A stretch of DNA of 64,000 nucleotides, taken from NCBI RefSeq assembly GCF_000473045.1, contig NZ_AXAY01000001.1, positions 268,931 to 332,930 of the forward strand, written 5' to 3'. A model generated the notes under the pieces. That model had not been told where the DNA came from. It did not search any database and saw only the letters and a list, made by a program, of their open reading frames with translations. Position numbers and translations under genes: made by a program. Shown here piece after piece: positions 35,062 through 44,728 of the stretch (its first letter is position 1; every line of letters starts with the position of its first letter). The stretch comes from Bradyrhizobium sp. WSM3983. Lineage in GTDB: Bacteria; Pseudomonadota; Alphaproteobacteria; Rhizobiales; Xanthobacteraceae.

Positions 35062-35367
35062 ATGAACGACACCGTTACCAAACCGAAAACGCGCATCAGG
35101 ACCAAGGTCGAGCGGCCGAAGCTGCACAAGGTCATCCTGATCAACGACGACTACACGCCGCGTGAGTTCGTCACGATGATCCTCAAGGCCGAATTCCGCA
35201 TGACCGAGGATCAGGCCTACAAGGTCATGATCACCGCGCACAAGCTCGGCGCCTGCGTCGTCGCCGTCTTCACCAGGGACGTCGCGGAGACCAAGGCCAC
35301 CCGCGCCACCGACGCCGGCCGCGCCAAGGGCTACCCGCTGCTGTTCACGACCGAGCCGGAGGAGTAG
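35062..35367 (+). CDS. clpS: ClpS-family N-end-rule adaptor (paralogue)
   Basis: The 101-residue protein has the ClpS core. Asn28-Asp29-Asp30 in ILINDDYTPREFV and His60 in MITAHKLGACVVAVFTRDVAETK form the N-degron pocket and the ClpA contact. The C-terminal part (ATRATDAGRAKGYPLLFTTEPEE) is normal for the family. It carries a strong AGGAGG site. It lies 44 bases after the DUF190 gene on the same strand with no visible terminator, so fluoride-dependent readthrough may reach it. Alphaproteobacteria often have two ClpS proteins; this is probably the stress-specific one (inference). Confidence 0.88.
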   Translation: MNDTVTKPKTRIRTKVERPKLHKVILINDDYTPREFVTMILKAEFRMTEDQAYKVMITAHKLGACVVAVFTRDVAETKATRATDAGRAKGYPLLFTTEPEE

Positions 35368-35878
35368 GAGGCACCGACTCAAGCTCATCCTTGAGGCGCG
35401 CCATGATGATTTCGTCGTGATAGGTGCCGTCGACCAGGATCGCCATCCGCTTGATGCCCTCCTCGACGAACCCGACCTTGCGATAAAGGGCGGCCGCGGC
35501 AATGTTGGTCGCGAAGACGCCGAGCTCGATACGCCGGAAGCCGAATACATCCGCGGCCTGAACAGCGTGCCGCAACAGCCTTTCGCCAAAGCCTTGGCCA
35601 CGGAACTCCGGTACAAGCCCCATGAAGAGATCGCCGACATGCGCCGAGACGGCGCGGCTGGCCGGCGGAACGTTGCACCATCCGACCACGGCGCCGTCGA
35701 CGACGGCAACGATCTGCGGATAGCCGCGCTCAACATTGCGCGCGACGAAGGCGCGGACCTGCTCGACTGGCGGCGCTTCCACCAGCGCGATGTATTTGCG
35801 TTCGCGGGCGACCGTATCGACGGCGGCACGAAACGCGTCAGTGTCAGCGATCTCGATCTGACGGAATGCGACGGTCAT
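35345..35878 (-). CDS. GNAT-family N-acetyltransferase
   Basis: The 177-residue protein has the acetyl-CoA-binding motif GLVPEFRGQGFGERLLRHAVQAA and the C-terminal GVFATNIAAAALYRKVGFVEEG strand-helix of the GNAT fold. It resembles ribosomal-protein or small-molecule acetyltransferases, but the target is unknown. Its 3' end overlaps the convergent clpS gene by 23 bases. Confidence 0.85.
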   Translation of the reverse strand: MTVAFRQIEIADTDAFRAAVDTVARERKYIALVEAPPVEQVRAFVARNVERGYPQIVAVVDGAVVGWCNVPPASRAVSAHVGDLFMGLVPEFRGQGFGERLLRHAVQAADVFGFRRIELGVFATNIAAAALYRKVGFVEEGIKRMAILVDGTYHDEIIMARLKDELESVPPTPPARS

Positions 35879-35894
35879 GGGCGGCCCGCCTGCT

Positions 35895-37085
35895 TCACGC
35901 CATCACCACCGGCGTCTCCTCGGCGAGCCCGTAGACGCGCTGCGCCTTGGAAAATCCGGCGATCGGAAAATCGCCGAGATCGCGCCAATCATGATGGCAG
36001 ACGTTTGCGAAGACCTCCGAGGCCACGACGGTCCGCCCCAACCTCCCGGCGATCTTCTCCATCCGGGCCGCAAGATTAACGGCGGGGCCGATGCAGGTGA
36101 AGTCGAGCCGGTTGCCGCCGCCGATATTGCCGTAAAGGATGTTGCCGACATGCAGCGCAACACCGAAGCGGAAGCGCTCGACCACGTTGCCGACCGGGTG
36201 AGTGAGCGCGTCGACGCTAGCGCGGGATTCGCGTGCGGCCTCCAGCACACGCGTGCAGACATGGGTGGCATCGCCGACATATTCATCGATCGGAAATACC
36301 GCGAGCAGGCCGTCGCCCATGAATTTCAGGACCTCGCCGCCATGGGCGCGGATCGCGGTCACCTGGCAGTCGAAATAGCGATTGAGGATATCGACCACCG
36401 TTTCAGCCGGCAGCCGGTCTGACAGCGCCGTGAAGCCGCGCAGATCCGACAGCCAGATCGCGGCCTGCATAGTGTCGTTGTGGCCGCGGCGGATCTGGCC
36501 GCCGAGGATGCGCGCGCCGGCGCGGTTGCCGACATAGGTGTCGAGCAGCATCTCGGCGGTGCGGCGCAGGCTGACGATCTCGCTGACCCGCGATAGCGGC
36601 GCCATGATCATTCGGATCACCGCGATGTCGTCATCGCTGAAGCCGCCGGGTTGGCGCGTGACCCAGCTCGTGGCATGGATCGAGCCATCGAGAAACGGCA
36701 TCGGCACCGCGATATAATCGGTCACGCCTTCGGCGCGCATGTCGTTGATGATCGGAAACCGCGCGCTGTCGGGATCGTCGATGCGTCCCCTGACCTCCAC
36801 GCCCTGCTCGAACACGATCCGAAGCGGGCTCTGGGCGAATTCGGGTGAATCCAGGATATCAAAATCGACGGTGCCCATTTCGACCTTCTGGCCCTGCCGC
36901 CAAATGAAGTTACGGCCGAAGATTTCCGGATGCAGCGTGCGGATGAAGATGCCGAAGCGCCACAGCGGCAGCCCGGCGTCGACGAGACGTTCGCAGACGG
37001 CGGCGATCATATCGGCCGAAGTCCCCGAGGACCTCGCGCCGTCGATCAGCCAGTTCAGGACACGCTGGAGCCCGGAGTTTTCCAT
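35895..37085 (-). CDS. Class III adenylate/guanylate cyclase with N-terminal sensory region
   Basis: The C-terminal domain is a class III cyclase. Metal ligands are Asp214 in IWLSDLRGFTALSD and Asp258 in FMGDGLLAVF, followed by LDFTCIGPAVNLAARME. The usual 'GDxVN' reads GPAVN. The N-terminal half (about residues 1-185) resembles a GAF-type sensory module (ILGRIDDPDSARFPIINDMRAEGVTDYIAVPM). I use the ATG at 37085; a GTG at 37148 would add 21 poorly ordered residues. The product, cAMP or cGMP, is undetermined. It follows aroC on the same strand. Confidence 0.85.
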   Translation of the reverse strand: MENSGLQRVLNWLIDGARSSGTSADMIAAVCERLVDAGLPLWRFGIFIRTLHPEIFGRNFIWRQGQKVEMGTVDFDILDSPEFAQSPLRIVFEQGVEVRGRIDDPDSARFPIINDMRAEGVTDYIAVPMPFLDGSIHATSWVTRQPGGFSDDDIAVIRMIMAPLSRVSEIVSLRRTAEMLLDTYVGNRAGARILGGQIRRGHNDTMQAAIWLSDLRGFTALSDRLPAETVVDILNRYFDCQVTAIRAHGGEVLKFMGDGLLAVFPIDEYVGDATHVCTRVLEAARESRASVDALTHPVGNVVERFRFGVALHVGNILYGNIGGGNRLDFTCIGPAVNLAARMEKIAGRLGRTVVASEVFANVCHHDWRDLGDFPIAGFSKAQRVYGLAEETPVVMA

Positions 37086-37168
37086 GCCCACATTTGCGGA
37101 CGAAGTTGTGGAATCGTCAAGCTGCGCGGTGGGCTGGTACCGCGACACAAAGCTTCAGGCACGGCGCT

Positions 37169-38257
37169 TCAACGCCCCATCTGTCCGCGATCCCGGATGA
37201 AATGATCCGCCAGCACGCAGGCCATCATGGCTTCGCCGACCGGGACGGCGCGGATGCCGACGCAGGGGTCGTGACGGCCTTTCGTCATGATCTCGGTATC
37301 GGCGCCCTGGCGATCGACCGTAAGACGCGGCTGCAGGATGGACGAGGTCGGCTTCACCGCGAAACGTACCACAATCGGCTGTCCCGTGGAGATACCGCCC
37401 AGAACGCCGCCGGCATGGTTGGACAGGAAGCGCGTGCCGTCATTGCCGGTGCGCATCTCGTCGGCGTTCTCCTCGCCGGTCAATTCGGCGGCGCCAAAGC
37501 CGGCGCCGATCTCGACGCCCTTCACGGCGTTGATGGTCATCATCGCGCCCGCCAGATCGGAATCGAGTTTTGCGTAGATCGGCGCGCCAAGACCTGCCGG
37601 CACACCCTCGGCAACGATCTCGAGCACCGCGCCGATCGAGGAGCCGCTCTTGCGGATGCCGTCGAGATAGGTCTCGAAGAACGCGGCCTTGTCCTTGTCC
37701 GGACAGAAGAACGGATTTTTGGCGATCTCGTCCCAGTCCCACTTCGCGCGGTCGATCTTGTGCGGGCCCATCTGCACCAGCGCGCCACGCACCTTGACGT
37801 CGGGCAGCACTTTTCGCGCGATCGCACCGGCGGCGACGCGCATCGCGGTCTCGCGCGCCGAGGAGCGGCCGCCGCCGCGATAGTCGCGCAGGCCGTACTT
37901 CGCCTCGTAGGTGAAGTCGGCGTGGCCCGGACGAAACTTGTCCTTGATCTCCGAATAGTCCTTCGAGCGCTGGTCGGTGTTCTCGATCAGGAGCCCGATC
38001 GGCGTGCCCGTGGTGACCTGCACGCCAGTTTCCGGATGCGCCATCACGCCGGACAGGATCTTCACCTGGTCCGGCTCCTGGCGCTGGGTGGTGAAGCGCG
38101 ACTGGCCCGGCTTGCGACGATCGAGGTCCTGCTGGATGTCGGCCTCGGTCAGCGGGATCATCGGCGGACAGCCATCAACCACGCAGCCGATCGCCACCCC
38201 ATGGCTCTCGCCGAAGGTGGTGACGCGGAACATGTGGCCGAAAGTGTTGAAGGACAT
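37169..38257 (-). CDS. aroC: Chorismate synthase
   Basis: The 362-residue enzyme catalyses the last step of the shikimate pathway, EPSP to chorismate, using reduced FMN. Signature stretches are [27 protein letters not shown]-like [41 protein letters not shown] and the C-terminal [20 protein letters not shown] start at [12 protein letters not shown]; the longer frame to 38341 lacks homology. Confidence 0.97.
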   Translation of the reverse strand: MSFNTFGHMFRVTTFGESHGVAIGCVVDGCPPMIPLTEADIQQDLDRRKPGQSRFTTQRQEPDQVKILSGVMAHPETGVQVTTGTPIGLLIENTDQRSKDYSEIKDKFRPGHADFTYEAKYGLRDYRGGGRSSARETAMRVAAGAIARKVLPDVKVRGALVQMGPHKIDRAKWDWDEIAKNPFFCPDKDKAAFFETYLDGIRKSGSSIGAVLEIVAEGVPAGLGAPIYAKLDSDLAGAMMTINAVKGVEIGAGFGAAELTGEENADEMRTGNDGTRFLSNHAGGVLGGISTGQPIVVRFAVKPTSSILQPRLTVDRQGADTEIMTKGRHDPCVGIRAVPVGEAMMACVLADHFIRDRGQMGR

Positions 38258-38344
38258 CGCTGCTCGCTGGCTCGGTTCCGGCGTGTGGTAACGCGCGGTG
38301 GGCCGGGGGTCAAACCCCGCTGCCGCGCCGAAAGGACTCAAGCT

Positions 38345-38944
38345 TTAACTATACTTGTCCAGCCGCCCGTCGCGGAACACGTAGACGGAGCCCTGCTCGA
38401 TATAGAGTTCGGCGGCGCTGGCCGGCGTCTCCAAGCCAAGCGAAACCATCAGGGCCCGGCAGGTGCCGCCATGGGCGACCGCGACGGTGTCGGTCCGAAG
38501 TTCGTCGTACCATGCACGCACGCGGACCTGCACATCCGCGTAGGTTTCGCCGCCCACGGGCCCCACGGTCCATTTGTCGGCGAGGCGCCTGGCATAGATG
38601 TCGGGATCTTTCGCCTCGCTCTCGGCCAGCGTCAGCCCTTCCCAGGCGCCGTAACCGATCTCGCGCAGGCGATCGTCCAGGGCATAGTCCGCGATCGGCA
38701 ATTCGAGCTTGCCGCGCGCCAGTTCCATGGTCTGGCGCGCACGGCCGAGCGGGCTCGACACATAGGGCAGCGCCGCCTTGTCCTTGCCATCGCGCTGGAG
38801 GAGGTCGCCCAGGATGAGGCCTGCCTGCACGGCCTGACTGCGGCCGCGCGCGTTCAGCGGAATGTCCTTGATGCCTTGGAGCCTGCCGAGCGCATTCCAC
38901 TCGGTTTCGCCGTGGCGAAGGTAATAGATCGTGGGCACGGGCAT
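38345..38944 (-). CDS. Histidine phosphatase family protein (phosphoglycerate-mutase-like)
   Basis: The 199-residue protein has the LRHGETEWN motif with the phosphorylated His11, the SSPLGRARQTME arginine loop, a catalytic Glu in REIGYGAWEG, and VAVAHGGTCRALM with the second histidine. It belongs to the cobC/gpmB-like branch acting on small phosphoesters. It lies 12 bases downstream of fabI on the same strand, so they probably share a message with aroC beyond. Confidence 0.9.
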   Translation of the reverse strand: MPVPTIYYLRHGETEWNALGRLQGIKDIPLNARGRSQAVQAGLILGDLLQRDGKDKAALPYVSSPLGRARQTMELARGKLELPIADYALDDRLREIGYGAWEGLTLAESEAKDPDIYARRLADKWTVGPVGGETYADVQVRVRAWYDELRTDTVAVAHGGTCRALMVSLGLETPASAAELYIEQGSVYVFRDGRLDKYS

Positions 38945-38956
38945 TCCGCGTAGCGA

Positions 38957-39778
38957 TTAGTCCTTCGGCGCCGCACCGGATGCCTCGGGCCGGCTCATGC
39001 CCAGCACGTTGTAACCGGAATCGACGTGATGGATTTCGCCGGTGACGCCGCGCGACATGTCCGACAAGAAATAGACCGCGCTGTCGCCGACCTCCTCGAT
39101 CGTCACGTTGCGCCGCAGCGGCGCGTTGACCTCGTTGTATTTCAGCAGCAGGCGGGAATCCGAGATGCCGGCGAAGGCAAGCGTCTTGATCGGCCCTGCA
39201 GAAATCGCATTGACGCGGATCGCCTTCTCGCCGAGGTCGGCGGCGAGATATCGCACGCTCGCTTCGAGTGCCGCCTTCGCCACGCCCATCACGTTGTAAC
39301 GCGGCATCCACTTCTCGGCGCCGTAATAGCTGAGCGTGAGGATCGAGCCGCCGGCGGTCATCAGCTTCTCTGCGCGCTGCGCGAGCGCGGTGAGCGAGTA
39401 GCAGGAGATCAGCATCGATTTGGAGAAGTTTTCCGGCGTGGTGTCGACGTAGCGGCCGTCGAGCTGTTCGCCATAAGCGATCGCGTGCACGACAAAGTCG
39501 ATCTTGCCCCACTTTTCCTTGAGGCCTTCGAAGGCCGCATCGATCGTCGCGGCGTCGGTGACGTCGCAATGGCCGAGCACAAGTGCACCGACTTCGGCAG
39601 CCAGTGGCTCGACGCGCTTCTTCAACGCATCGCCCTGATAGGTGAAGGCGAGCTCGGCGCCGGCCGCCTGGCATGCCTTGGCGATGCCCCAGGCGATCGA
39701 GCGGTTGTTGGCAACGCCGAGGATCACCCCGCGCTTGCCTTGCATCAGTCCTTGCATCGGACCTGAATTCTGCGCCAT
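38957..39778 (-). CDS. fabI: Enoyl-[acyl-carrier-protein] reductase (NADH)
   Basis: The 273-residue protein is an FabI-type short-chain reductase. It has the atypical glycine motif GVANNRSIAWGIAKACQAAGAE, then FVVHAIAYG, and the catalytic set Tyr151 (SYYGAEK), Tyr161 and Lys168 with the Y-x6-K spacing specific to FabI. It reduces enoyl-ACP in type II fatty-acid synthesis and is the triclosan target. The gene leads the fabI-phosphatase-aroC run. Confidence 0.95.
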   Translation of the reverse strand: MAQNSGPMQGLMQGKRGVILGVANNRSIAWGIAKACQAAGAELAFTYQGDALKKRVEPLAAEVGALVLGHCDVTDAATIDAAFEGLKEKWGKIDFVVHAIAYGEQLDGRYVDTTPENFSKSMLISCYSLTALAQRAEKLMTAGGSILTLSYYGAEKWMPRYNVMGVAKAALEASVRYLAADLGEKAIRVNAISAGPIKTLAFAGISDSRLLLKYNEVNAPLRRNVTIEEVGDSAVYFLSDMSRGVTGEIHHVDSGYNVLGMSRPEASGAAPKD

Positions 39779-39948
39779 TTGCTAACGTCCTGTAGCTCTC
39801 GTTAAGGTCTGGAGGTACACCAGCCCTCCCCTGCGGTACAGTCCTAATACGCGGCGTTAACGCTGTTTCCAGCGCCGGAATAGCTGTTCCGTTCGGGTGT
39901 TATGATCATTGAGGCGCTCGCGCCGAACGTGAAGGACGTCCAGACGGC

Positions 39949-40437
39949 ATGAGTGCGTTTCGCCAGAGCGTGGAAGCCATGATCCCGGCGTTGCGTCGCT
40001 ACGCCCGCGCGCTCACGCGCGATGCGGATGCGGCCGACGATCTGGTGCAGGACACGCTGGTGCGTGCGTTGCGTTCGGAGCGATTGTTTCTCGGAGGCGA
40101 CGTCAGGAGCTGGCTCTATACGATCCTGACCAACCTCAACAAGAACCGGCGGCGCTCGCTGGCAAGGCGGCCGCAATTCATGCAGCTGACGGAGAACAAC
40201 CCGGATGCCAGCGGGACGGAGGCCGAAGGACGCGACATCGAACGGGCACTCTCGACGCTCGTCGAGGAGCAACGCTCGGTGCTGCTGCTGGTGATGCTGG
40301 AAGGCATGAGCTACCGCGAGGTCGCCGACATCCAGGGCGTGCCGATCGGCACCGTCATGTCCCGCCTGGCGCGCGCCCGCGCCCACGTTAAAGCATCGCT
40401 GGAGGGTGAGCGCCCGTCGCTCAGGCGGGTGAAATGA
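39949..40437 (+). CDS. ECF RNA polymerase sigma factor
   Basis: The 162-residue protein contains sigma region 2 (PALRRYARALTRDADAADDLVQDTLVRAL, with DVRSWLYTILTNLNKNRRR) and region 4 (LSTLVEEQRSVLLLVMLEGMSYREVADIQGVPIGTVMSRLARARAHVK). It is a short two-domain extracytoplasmic-function sigma factor. The partner anti-sigma gene follows 106 bases downstream on the same strand. Its own promoter was not recognised; no EcfG-type box lies upstream. Confidence 0.93.
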   Translation: MSAFRQSVEAMIPALRRYARALTRDADAADDLVQDTLVRALRSERLFLGGDVRSWLYTILTNLNKNRRRSLARRPQFMQLTENNPDASGTEAEGRDIERALSTLVEEQRSVLLLVMLEGMSYREVADIQGVPIGTVMSRLARARAHVKASLEGERPSLRRVK

Positions 40438-40543
40438 TGGCAGGATTGATGCATCGCGCAGGCCGCGTCTCCTGCACGGAGAGAGAAGCAGCGCAGTTGA
40501 ACCGCGTAAGATTTTTTGGGCCGCAGAGCCAGAGACGACCGAT

Positions 40544-41317
40544 ATGAACGACCGCAATATTCCCGTGACCGAAGACGAACTGCACGCCTTTGTCGATGGC
40601 GAGCTGCCGCCCGAGCGCCGCACCGACGTCGAGGCCTGGCTTGCCGCCCATCCCGATGATGCCGAGCGGGTGCAGTCCTGGCGCGCCATGGCCGAGATGC
40701 TGCACGCGCGCTACGACAGCGTCGCCCAGGAACAGGTGCCGGCCCGGCTTGAGCTCGAACGGCTGGAGCGCCGTCCGCGGCAATGGCTCTACGGCGCCGT
40801 TGCGGCCACGCTGGTTGCCTTCTTTGCCGGCGGCACGGCCGGCTGGGTGGCGCATGGCGCAGCCAACGCGCCCTCGACCTTCCAGAGCTTTACGGCGGAT
40901 GCGCTCGATGCCCACCGCCTCTATGTCGTCGAGGTCCGCCATCCCGTCGAGGTCGGCGGCAACGAGCGCGACCACCTCCAGGCCTGGCTGACCCGGCGCT
41001 GCGGCTGGACCGTGTTCGCGCCCAATCTCGAGGCGAGCGGGTTGAAGCTCGTCGGCGGCCGGCTGCTGCCGGGGCCGAATGGACCCGCGTCCTTCCTGAT
41101 GTATGAGGGCGCCTCGGGCGAGCGCTATACGATCTACACCGCCAAGACCGAGAATGGTGCGACGCAGATGCGCTACGCCAAGGCGGACAAGGACGGGGCG
41201 TTGTTCTGGGCCGAGCGCGGCGTCGGCTACGTCGTCAGCGGCGGCGGCGCCGACCGCGACCGGCTGACCAAGGTGGCGCAGGCGGTCTACGACCAAGCCG
41301 AGAAAACCGGCGGCTAA
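40544..41317 (+). CDS. Membrane anti-sigma factor
   Basis: The 257-residue protein starts with a short cytoplasmic anti-sigma-like domain (TEDELHAFVDGELPPERRTDVEAWLAAHPDDAERV, residues 10-44). One transmembrane helix follows (WLYGAVAATLVAFFAGGTAGW, about 81-101), then a periplasmic domain of about 150 residues. It has no His-x3-Cys-x2-Cys zinc motif. It should hold the upstream ECF sigma factor at the membrane and release it on an envelope or oxidative signal (inference from order and architecture). Confidence 0.88.
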   Translation: MNDRNIPVTEDELHAFVDGELPPERRTDVEAWLAAHPDDAERVQSWRAMAEMLHARYDSVAQEQVPARLELERLERRPRQWLYGAVAATLVAFFAGGTAGWVAHGAANAPSTFQSFTADALDAHRLYVVEVRHPVEVGGNERDHLQAWLTRRCGWTVFAPNLEASGLKLVGGRLLPGPNGPASFLMYEGASGERYTIYTAKTENGATQMRYAKADKDGALFWAERGVGYVVSGGGADRDRLTKVAQAVYDQAEKTGG

Positions 41318-41653
41318 CAACCGCGCAAACACCGTGCCTCGATTCCGACATTGAAAATTTGGAATCAAGACATGTGTGCGTCTCATTATCGTACCGGGTG
41401 CTCACGCGAATATGAGCGGCGTTCGATCCGCCGATCGACGCGGGCGGCCTCGATTGGGGTTTTTGGTACCGCGCTGGTCCCCCTCTCGAGGCCGCACCTT
41501 TTTATCGGCTGCTTTTTCGGCTGCCCCGCCGGACATCCGACACGTCGAACATACGAGCCGAGAAGCGCTACCACGCCTCGGACATATGACGAGCATCATC
41601 CGTAAGGAGAATGCTCTCAGTCTTTAGGAGAACCCCTTCAGTTCGATCTCGCC
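41318..41653. other. Gap between anti-sigma gene and dnaJ-like gene
   Basis: The 336 bases contain only short ORFs without ribosome binding sites or recognised domains, and no palindromic element or RNA gene that I can support. Confidence 0.4.
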
Positions 41654-42625
41654 CTAACCAAGCCCGCTACGTGGATTGTAGGGGTGTTGGTCCCGCCACT
41701 TTTCCATCAATGCTTCAAGCTCGGCGTCGTTCCCGTCCGGTAGCATAATCCTGATGGTGACGAAGAGATCCCCGGTTCCTCCAGATCTCGGCAAGCCCTT
41801 ACCTTTGAGGCGGAAGGTCCGGCCGCTGGAGGTGTTTTTCGGGACTGACAGTTCCACCGCATTGCCGAGCGTGGGCACGCGGACCTTGCCGCCGAGCACA
41901 GCCTCGTAGAGCGTGACCGGCAGGTCGATGCGCAGATCGGCGCCCTCGATCTTGAAGAAAGGGTGCGGCGCGATGCTGATGGTGATCAGGAGATCGCCGG
42001 GTGGATGGCCCTGCGCGCTCTCGCCCTGTCCCCGCAGCCGGATCTGCTGGCCCTCGACGACGCCGGCCGGAATCTTGACGTTGAGTTCCTTGCCATTCGG
42101 CAGTCGGACGCGCTTCTCGCCACCCTTGACCGATTCTTCCAGCGAGACGGACATGGCGACGTTGACGTCGAGATCGAGCCCGATCCCGCCAGTGTCGAAT
42201 TCGAACTGAGCGCCGCCGCCGGCCCCGGGCCGCGCACCCCGCACCCCGCCGCCGAACATGCTGTTGAGGATGTCCTCGAACGCGCCGGCGCCCTGGCCGG
42301 GGCCTGCCCCGCCGCTTCGGAACGTATAACTCTCGAAGCCGCCGGGACCTGCGCCTGGCCGCCCGCGCGGTCCGCCGCCGCCCGGAAAACCCTGGAAGCG
42401 CGGCTTGCCCTCGGCGTCGATCTCGCCGCGGTCGAACTGCTTGCGCTTGTCCTCGTCGCCGATGATCTCGTTGGCCGAATTGATCTCGGAGAAGCGCTCG
42501 GCGGCTTTGGGATCATCCTTGTTGCTGTCAGGATGGTGCTTCTTGGCCAGCTTGCGATAGGCGCTCTTGATCGCGGCAGCGCTAGCGCTCCGCGGCACCC
42601 CCAAGACCTCATAGGGGTCGCGCAT
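41654..42625 (-). CDS. DnaJ-family co-chaperone (CbpA-like)
   Basis: The 323-residue protein has an N-terminal J domain with HPD at 31-33 ([16 protein letters not shown]), a Gly/Phe-rich linker ([21 protein letters not shown]) and two beta-rich C-terminal substrate domains ([27 protein letters not shown] and [19 protein letters not shown]). It lacks the zinc-finger repeats of DnaJ itself, as in CbpA. It stimulates a Hsp70 ATPase on client proteins, probably under stress. Confidence 0.92.
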   Translation of the reverse strand: MRDPYEVLGVPRSASAAAIKSAYRKLAKKHHPDSNKDDPKAAERFSEINSANEIIGDEDKRKQFDRGEIDAEGKPRFQGFPGGGGPRGRPGAGPGGFESYTFRSGGAGPGQGAGAFEDILNSMFGGGVRGARPGAGGGAQFEFDTGGIGLDLDVNVAMSVSLEESVKGGEKRVRLPNGKELNVKIPAGVVEGQQIRLRGQGESAQGHPPGDLLITISIAPHPFFKIEGADLRIDLPVTLYEAVLGGKVRVPTLGNAVELSVPKNTSSGRTFRLKGKGLPRSGGTGDLFVTIRIMLPDGNDAELEALMEKWRDQHPYNPRSGLG

Positions 42626-42750
42626 CCGTCACGTCTCCTGTTGGGAAATCCAATCCCGGGAAATCCAAATGTTCAAAGGGCTCCCCACCCCGCCTGAGCC
42701 TCATGTGGGGGGCGAGTGGTATTTTTGCAACTAGTCGACCAGCCTGATTC

Positions 42751-43179
42751 CTAGCTCCGCCACGGCTTTAGCGTATGAATCTCCCAACGGCCACGGCTGC
42801 TTTGGCAGCCGGCGCCCTGGAGCCAGCTTTCGGTCGTCCCGTTGACGTAGCTCGCCAGGAAATCGCGGCACCTGCGACCATCCTCGGCGGCGTAGGATTG
42901 CGCGATCGGTGTCACCGAGCCGCGCGCGCCGGTTTCCGGATTCTCCCAGTGCTGGCTGGCATCCTTGTCGCCCTTGCTCAGCACGTCGGAGGCGGCGTTG
43001 CGGGCGAAGGCAAGATCGGTCTCGGTCGGAGGGGCGTCCTTCGCCGGTCGCGCGATCGAACCGGTGAGGTCGTTGTCGTCGGCCTTGGCGTAGGCATTGG
43101 TGTCAGTGCGGGACAGACTGCAGCCGCCGGCGCCCAGCCCGATCAAAATCATCGTTATCGCAAGGCCCGACGGCCGCAT
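42751..43179 (-). CDS. Small lipoprotein of the RT0821/Lpp0805 surface-antigen type
   Basis: The 142-residue product has a lipoprotein signal with Cys20 (MILIGLGAGGC). The mature part ends with the family pattern WENPETGARGSVTPI, GRRCRDFLASYVNG, and GAGCQSSRGRWEI, which is typical of 16-kDa surface-antigen-like proteins. The upstream frame to 43314 overlaps the divergent pdxH start and is unlikely to be coding, so I used the ATG at 43179. Confidence 0.75.
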   Translation of the reverse strand: MRPSGLAITMILIGLGAGGCSLSRTDTNAYAKADDNDLTGSIARPAKDAPPTETDLAFARNAASDVLSKGDKDASQHWENPETGARGSVTPIAQSYAAEDGRRCRDFLASYVNGTTESWLQGAGCQSSRGRWEIHTLKPWRS

Positions 43180-43271
43180 CGCCGATAGGCCAACGCGTTC
43201 CCATGCCCTATATAGGGCAGTAGCAGACAACAGCGCGCTTTGGGCCGCGAGACGCAATTCGGACTCCAGAC

Positions 43272-43913
43272 ATGACCGACACGACCTCGATGAAACACCA
43301 GACACCCTTAACATCCGGTGATTTCACCGCCGCCGACGAGCCTTTTGCACTGTTCGAGGCCTGGCTGAACGAGGCGATCAAGAGCGAGCCGAACGATCCC
43401 AACGCCATGGCGCTCGCGACCGTCGATCCCGACGGCCTGCCCGACGTGCGCATGGTGCTGATGAAGGGCTTCGATACCGAGGGTTTTGTCTTCTACAGCC
43501 ACATCGCAAGCCAAAAGGGCCGCGAACTCGCCGCAAATCCTAAGGCGGCTTTACTTTTTCACTGGAAGTCGCTGCGCCGTCAGGTCCGCATCCGCGGCAA
43601 CGTGACGCCGGTGACCGATGCCGAGGCCGACGCCTATTTCGCGACGCGGCCGAAGCAGGCGCAGATCGGCGCGTGGGCCAGCAAGCAGTCGCAAGAGCTC
43701 GAGAGCCGCTTCGCCTTCGAGCAGGCGATCGCAAAGGTCGCGGCCAAACATGTCATCGGCGAAGTACCGCGGCCGCCGGGCTGGAGTGGCTGGCGCATCA
43801 CGCCTTCGCGCATCGAGTTCTGGCACGACCGCCCATTCCGTCTGCACGACCGCATCGAATTTCGTCGTGACGCGGCCGGCCAGCCATGGTCCAAGACGCG
43901 GATGTATCCTTGA
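43272..43913 (+). CDS. pdxH: Pyridoxine/pyridoxamine 5'-phosphate oxidase
   Basis: The 213-residue protein matches Pdx[84 protein letters not shown], then [15 protein letters not shown] and the C-terminal [11 protein letters not shown] and [15 protein letters not shown]. It is an FMN enzyme making pyridoxal 5'-phosphate. The gene is followed 44 bases later by an SDR gene. Confidence 0.97.
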   Translation: MTDTTSMKHQTPLTSGDFTAADEPFALFEAWLNEAIKSEPNDPNAMALATVDPDGLPDVRMVLMKGFDTEGFVFYSHIASQKGRELAANPKAALLFHWKSLRRQVRIRGNVTPVTDAEADAYFATRPKQAQIGAWASKQSQELESRFAFEQAIAKVAAKHVIGEVPRPPGWSGWRITPSRIEFWHDRPFRLHDRIEFRRDAAGQPWSKTRMYP

Positions 43914-43957
43914 GCCTAGTCTCGAATCTTGCCTCGAATCTTGGGCCGACCTGAAAG

Positions 43958-44716
43958 ATGTCCATGCCGCATTCGTCCAATGCGCCGCGCCGCACGCTGC
44001 TCCTCACCGGAGCGAGCCGCGGCATCGGCCACGCCACGGTGATCCGCTTCTCGTCGGCGGGTTGGCGCGTCATTACCTGCTCGCGGCATCCCTTCCCCGA
44101 AGATTGTCCGTGGGACGCCGGTCCTGAAGATCACATCCAGGTCGACCTCGGCAATCCCACAGACACCGCACGCGCGATTACCGATATCCGCGACCGCCTC
44201 GAAGGCGGCATGCTGCACGCGCTGGTCAACAACGCCGCGATCTCGCCGAAAGGTCCCGGCGGCTCGAGGCTCGGCTCGGTCGACACCGATCTCGACACCT
44301 GGACGCATGTCTTCCACGTCAACTTCTTCGCGCCGATCATGATCGCGCGCGGCTTGATCGAGGAATTGAAGGCGGCCAAGGGCTCGGTCGTGAACGTCAC
44401 CTCGATCGCGGGCTCACGCGTGCATCCATTCGCGGGCGCCGCCTATGCGACCTCCAAGGCCGCGCTTGCATCGCTCACGCGCGAGATGGCCTCGGACTTC
44501 GGCCGCGTCGGCGTGCGCGTCAACGCGATCGCGCCGGGCGAGATCGACACCTCGATCCTGTCGCCGGGCACCGAGAAGATCGTCGAGCAGCAGATCCCGA
44601 TGCATCGCCTCGGTACGCCGGACGAGGTCGCCAAGATCATCTACGTGCTGTGCACGGACACCAGCTCTTACGTCAACGGCGCCGAGATCCACATCAACGG
44701 CGGCCAGCATGTCTAG
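43958..44716 (+). CDS. Short-chain dehydrogenase/reductase
   Basis: The 252-residue protein has the NAD(P) motif TGASRGIGHAT, NNAAISPKG, and the catalytic triad Ser149, Tyr163 and Lys167 (TSIAGSRVHPFAGAAYATSK). The C-terminal GAEIHINGGQHV is typical of classical SDRs. The substrate is unknown. The next gene begins 12 bases after its stop, suggesting an operon with the methyltransferase. Confidence 0.9.
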   Translation: MSMPHSSNAPRRTLLLTGASRGIGHATVIRFSSAGWRVITCSRHPFPEDCPWDAGPEDHIQVDLGNPTDTARAITDIRDRLEGGMLHALVNNAAISPKGPGGSRLGSVDTDLDTWTHVFHVNFFAPIMIARGLIEELKAAKGSVVNVTSIAGSRVHPFAGAAYATSKAALASLTREMASDFGRVGVRVNAIAPGEIDTSILSPGTEKIVEQQIPMHRLGTPDEVAKIIYVLCTDTSSYVNGAEIHINGGQHV

Positions 44717-44728
44717 GCCAGGCGACGC

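Noticed and set aside
37094..38953. A 619-codon open frame on the plus strand
   Set aside because: It is antisense to chorismate synthase and the phosphatase, both clear genes on the other strand; it is a high-G+C shadow frame.
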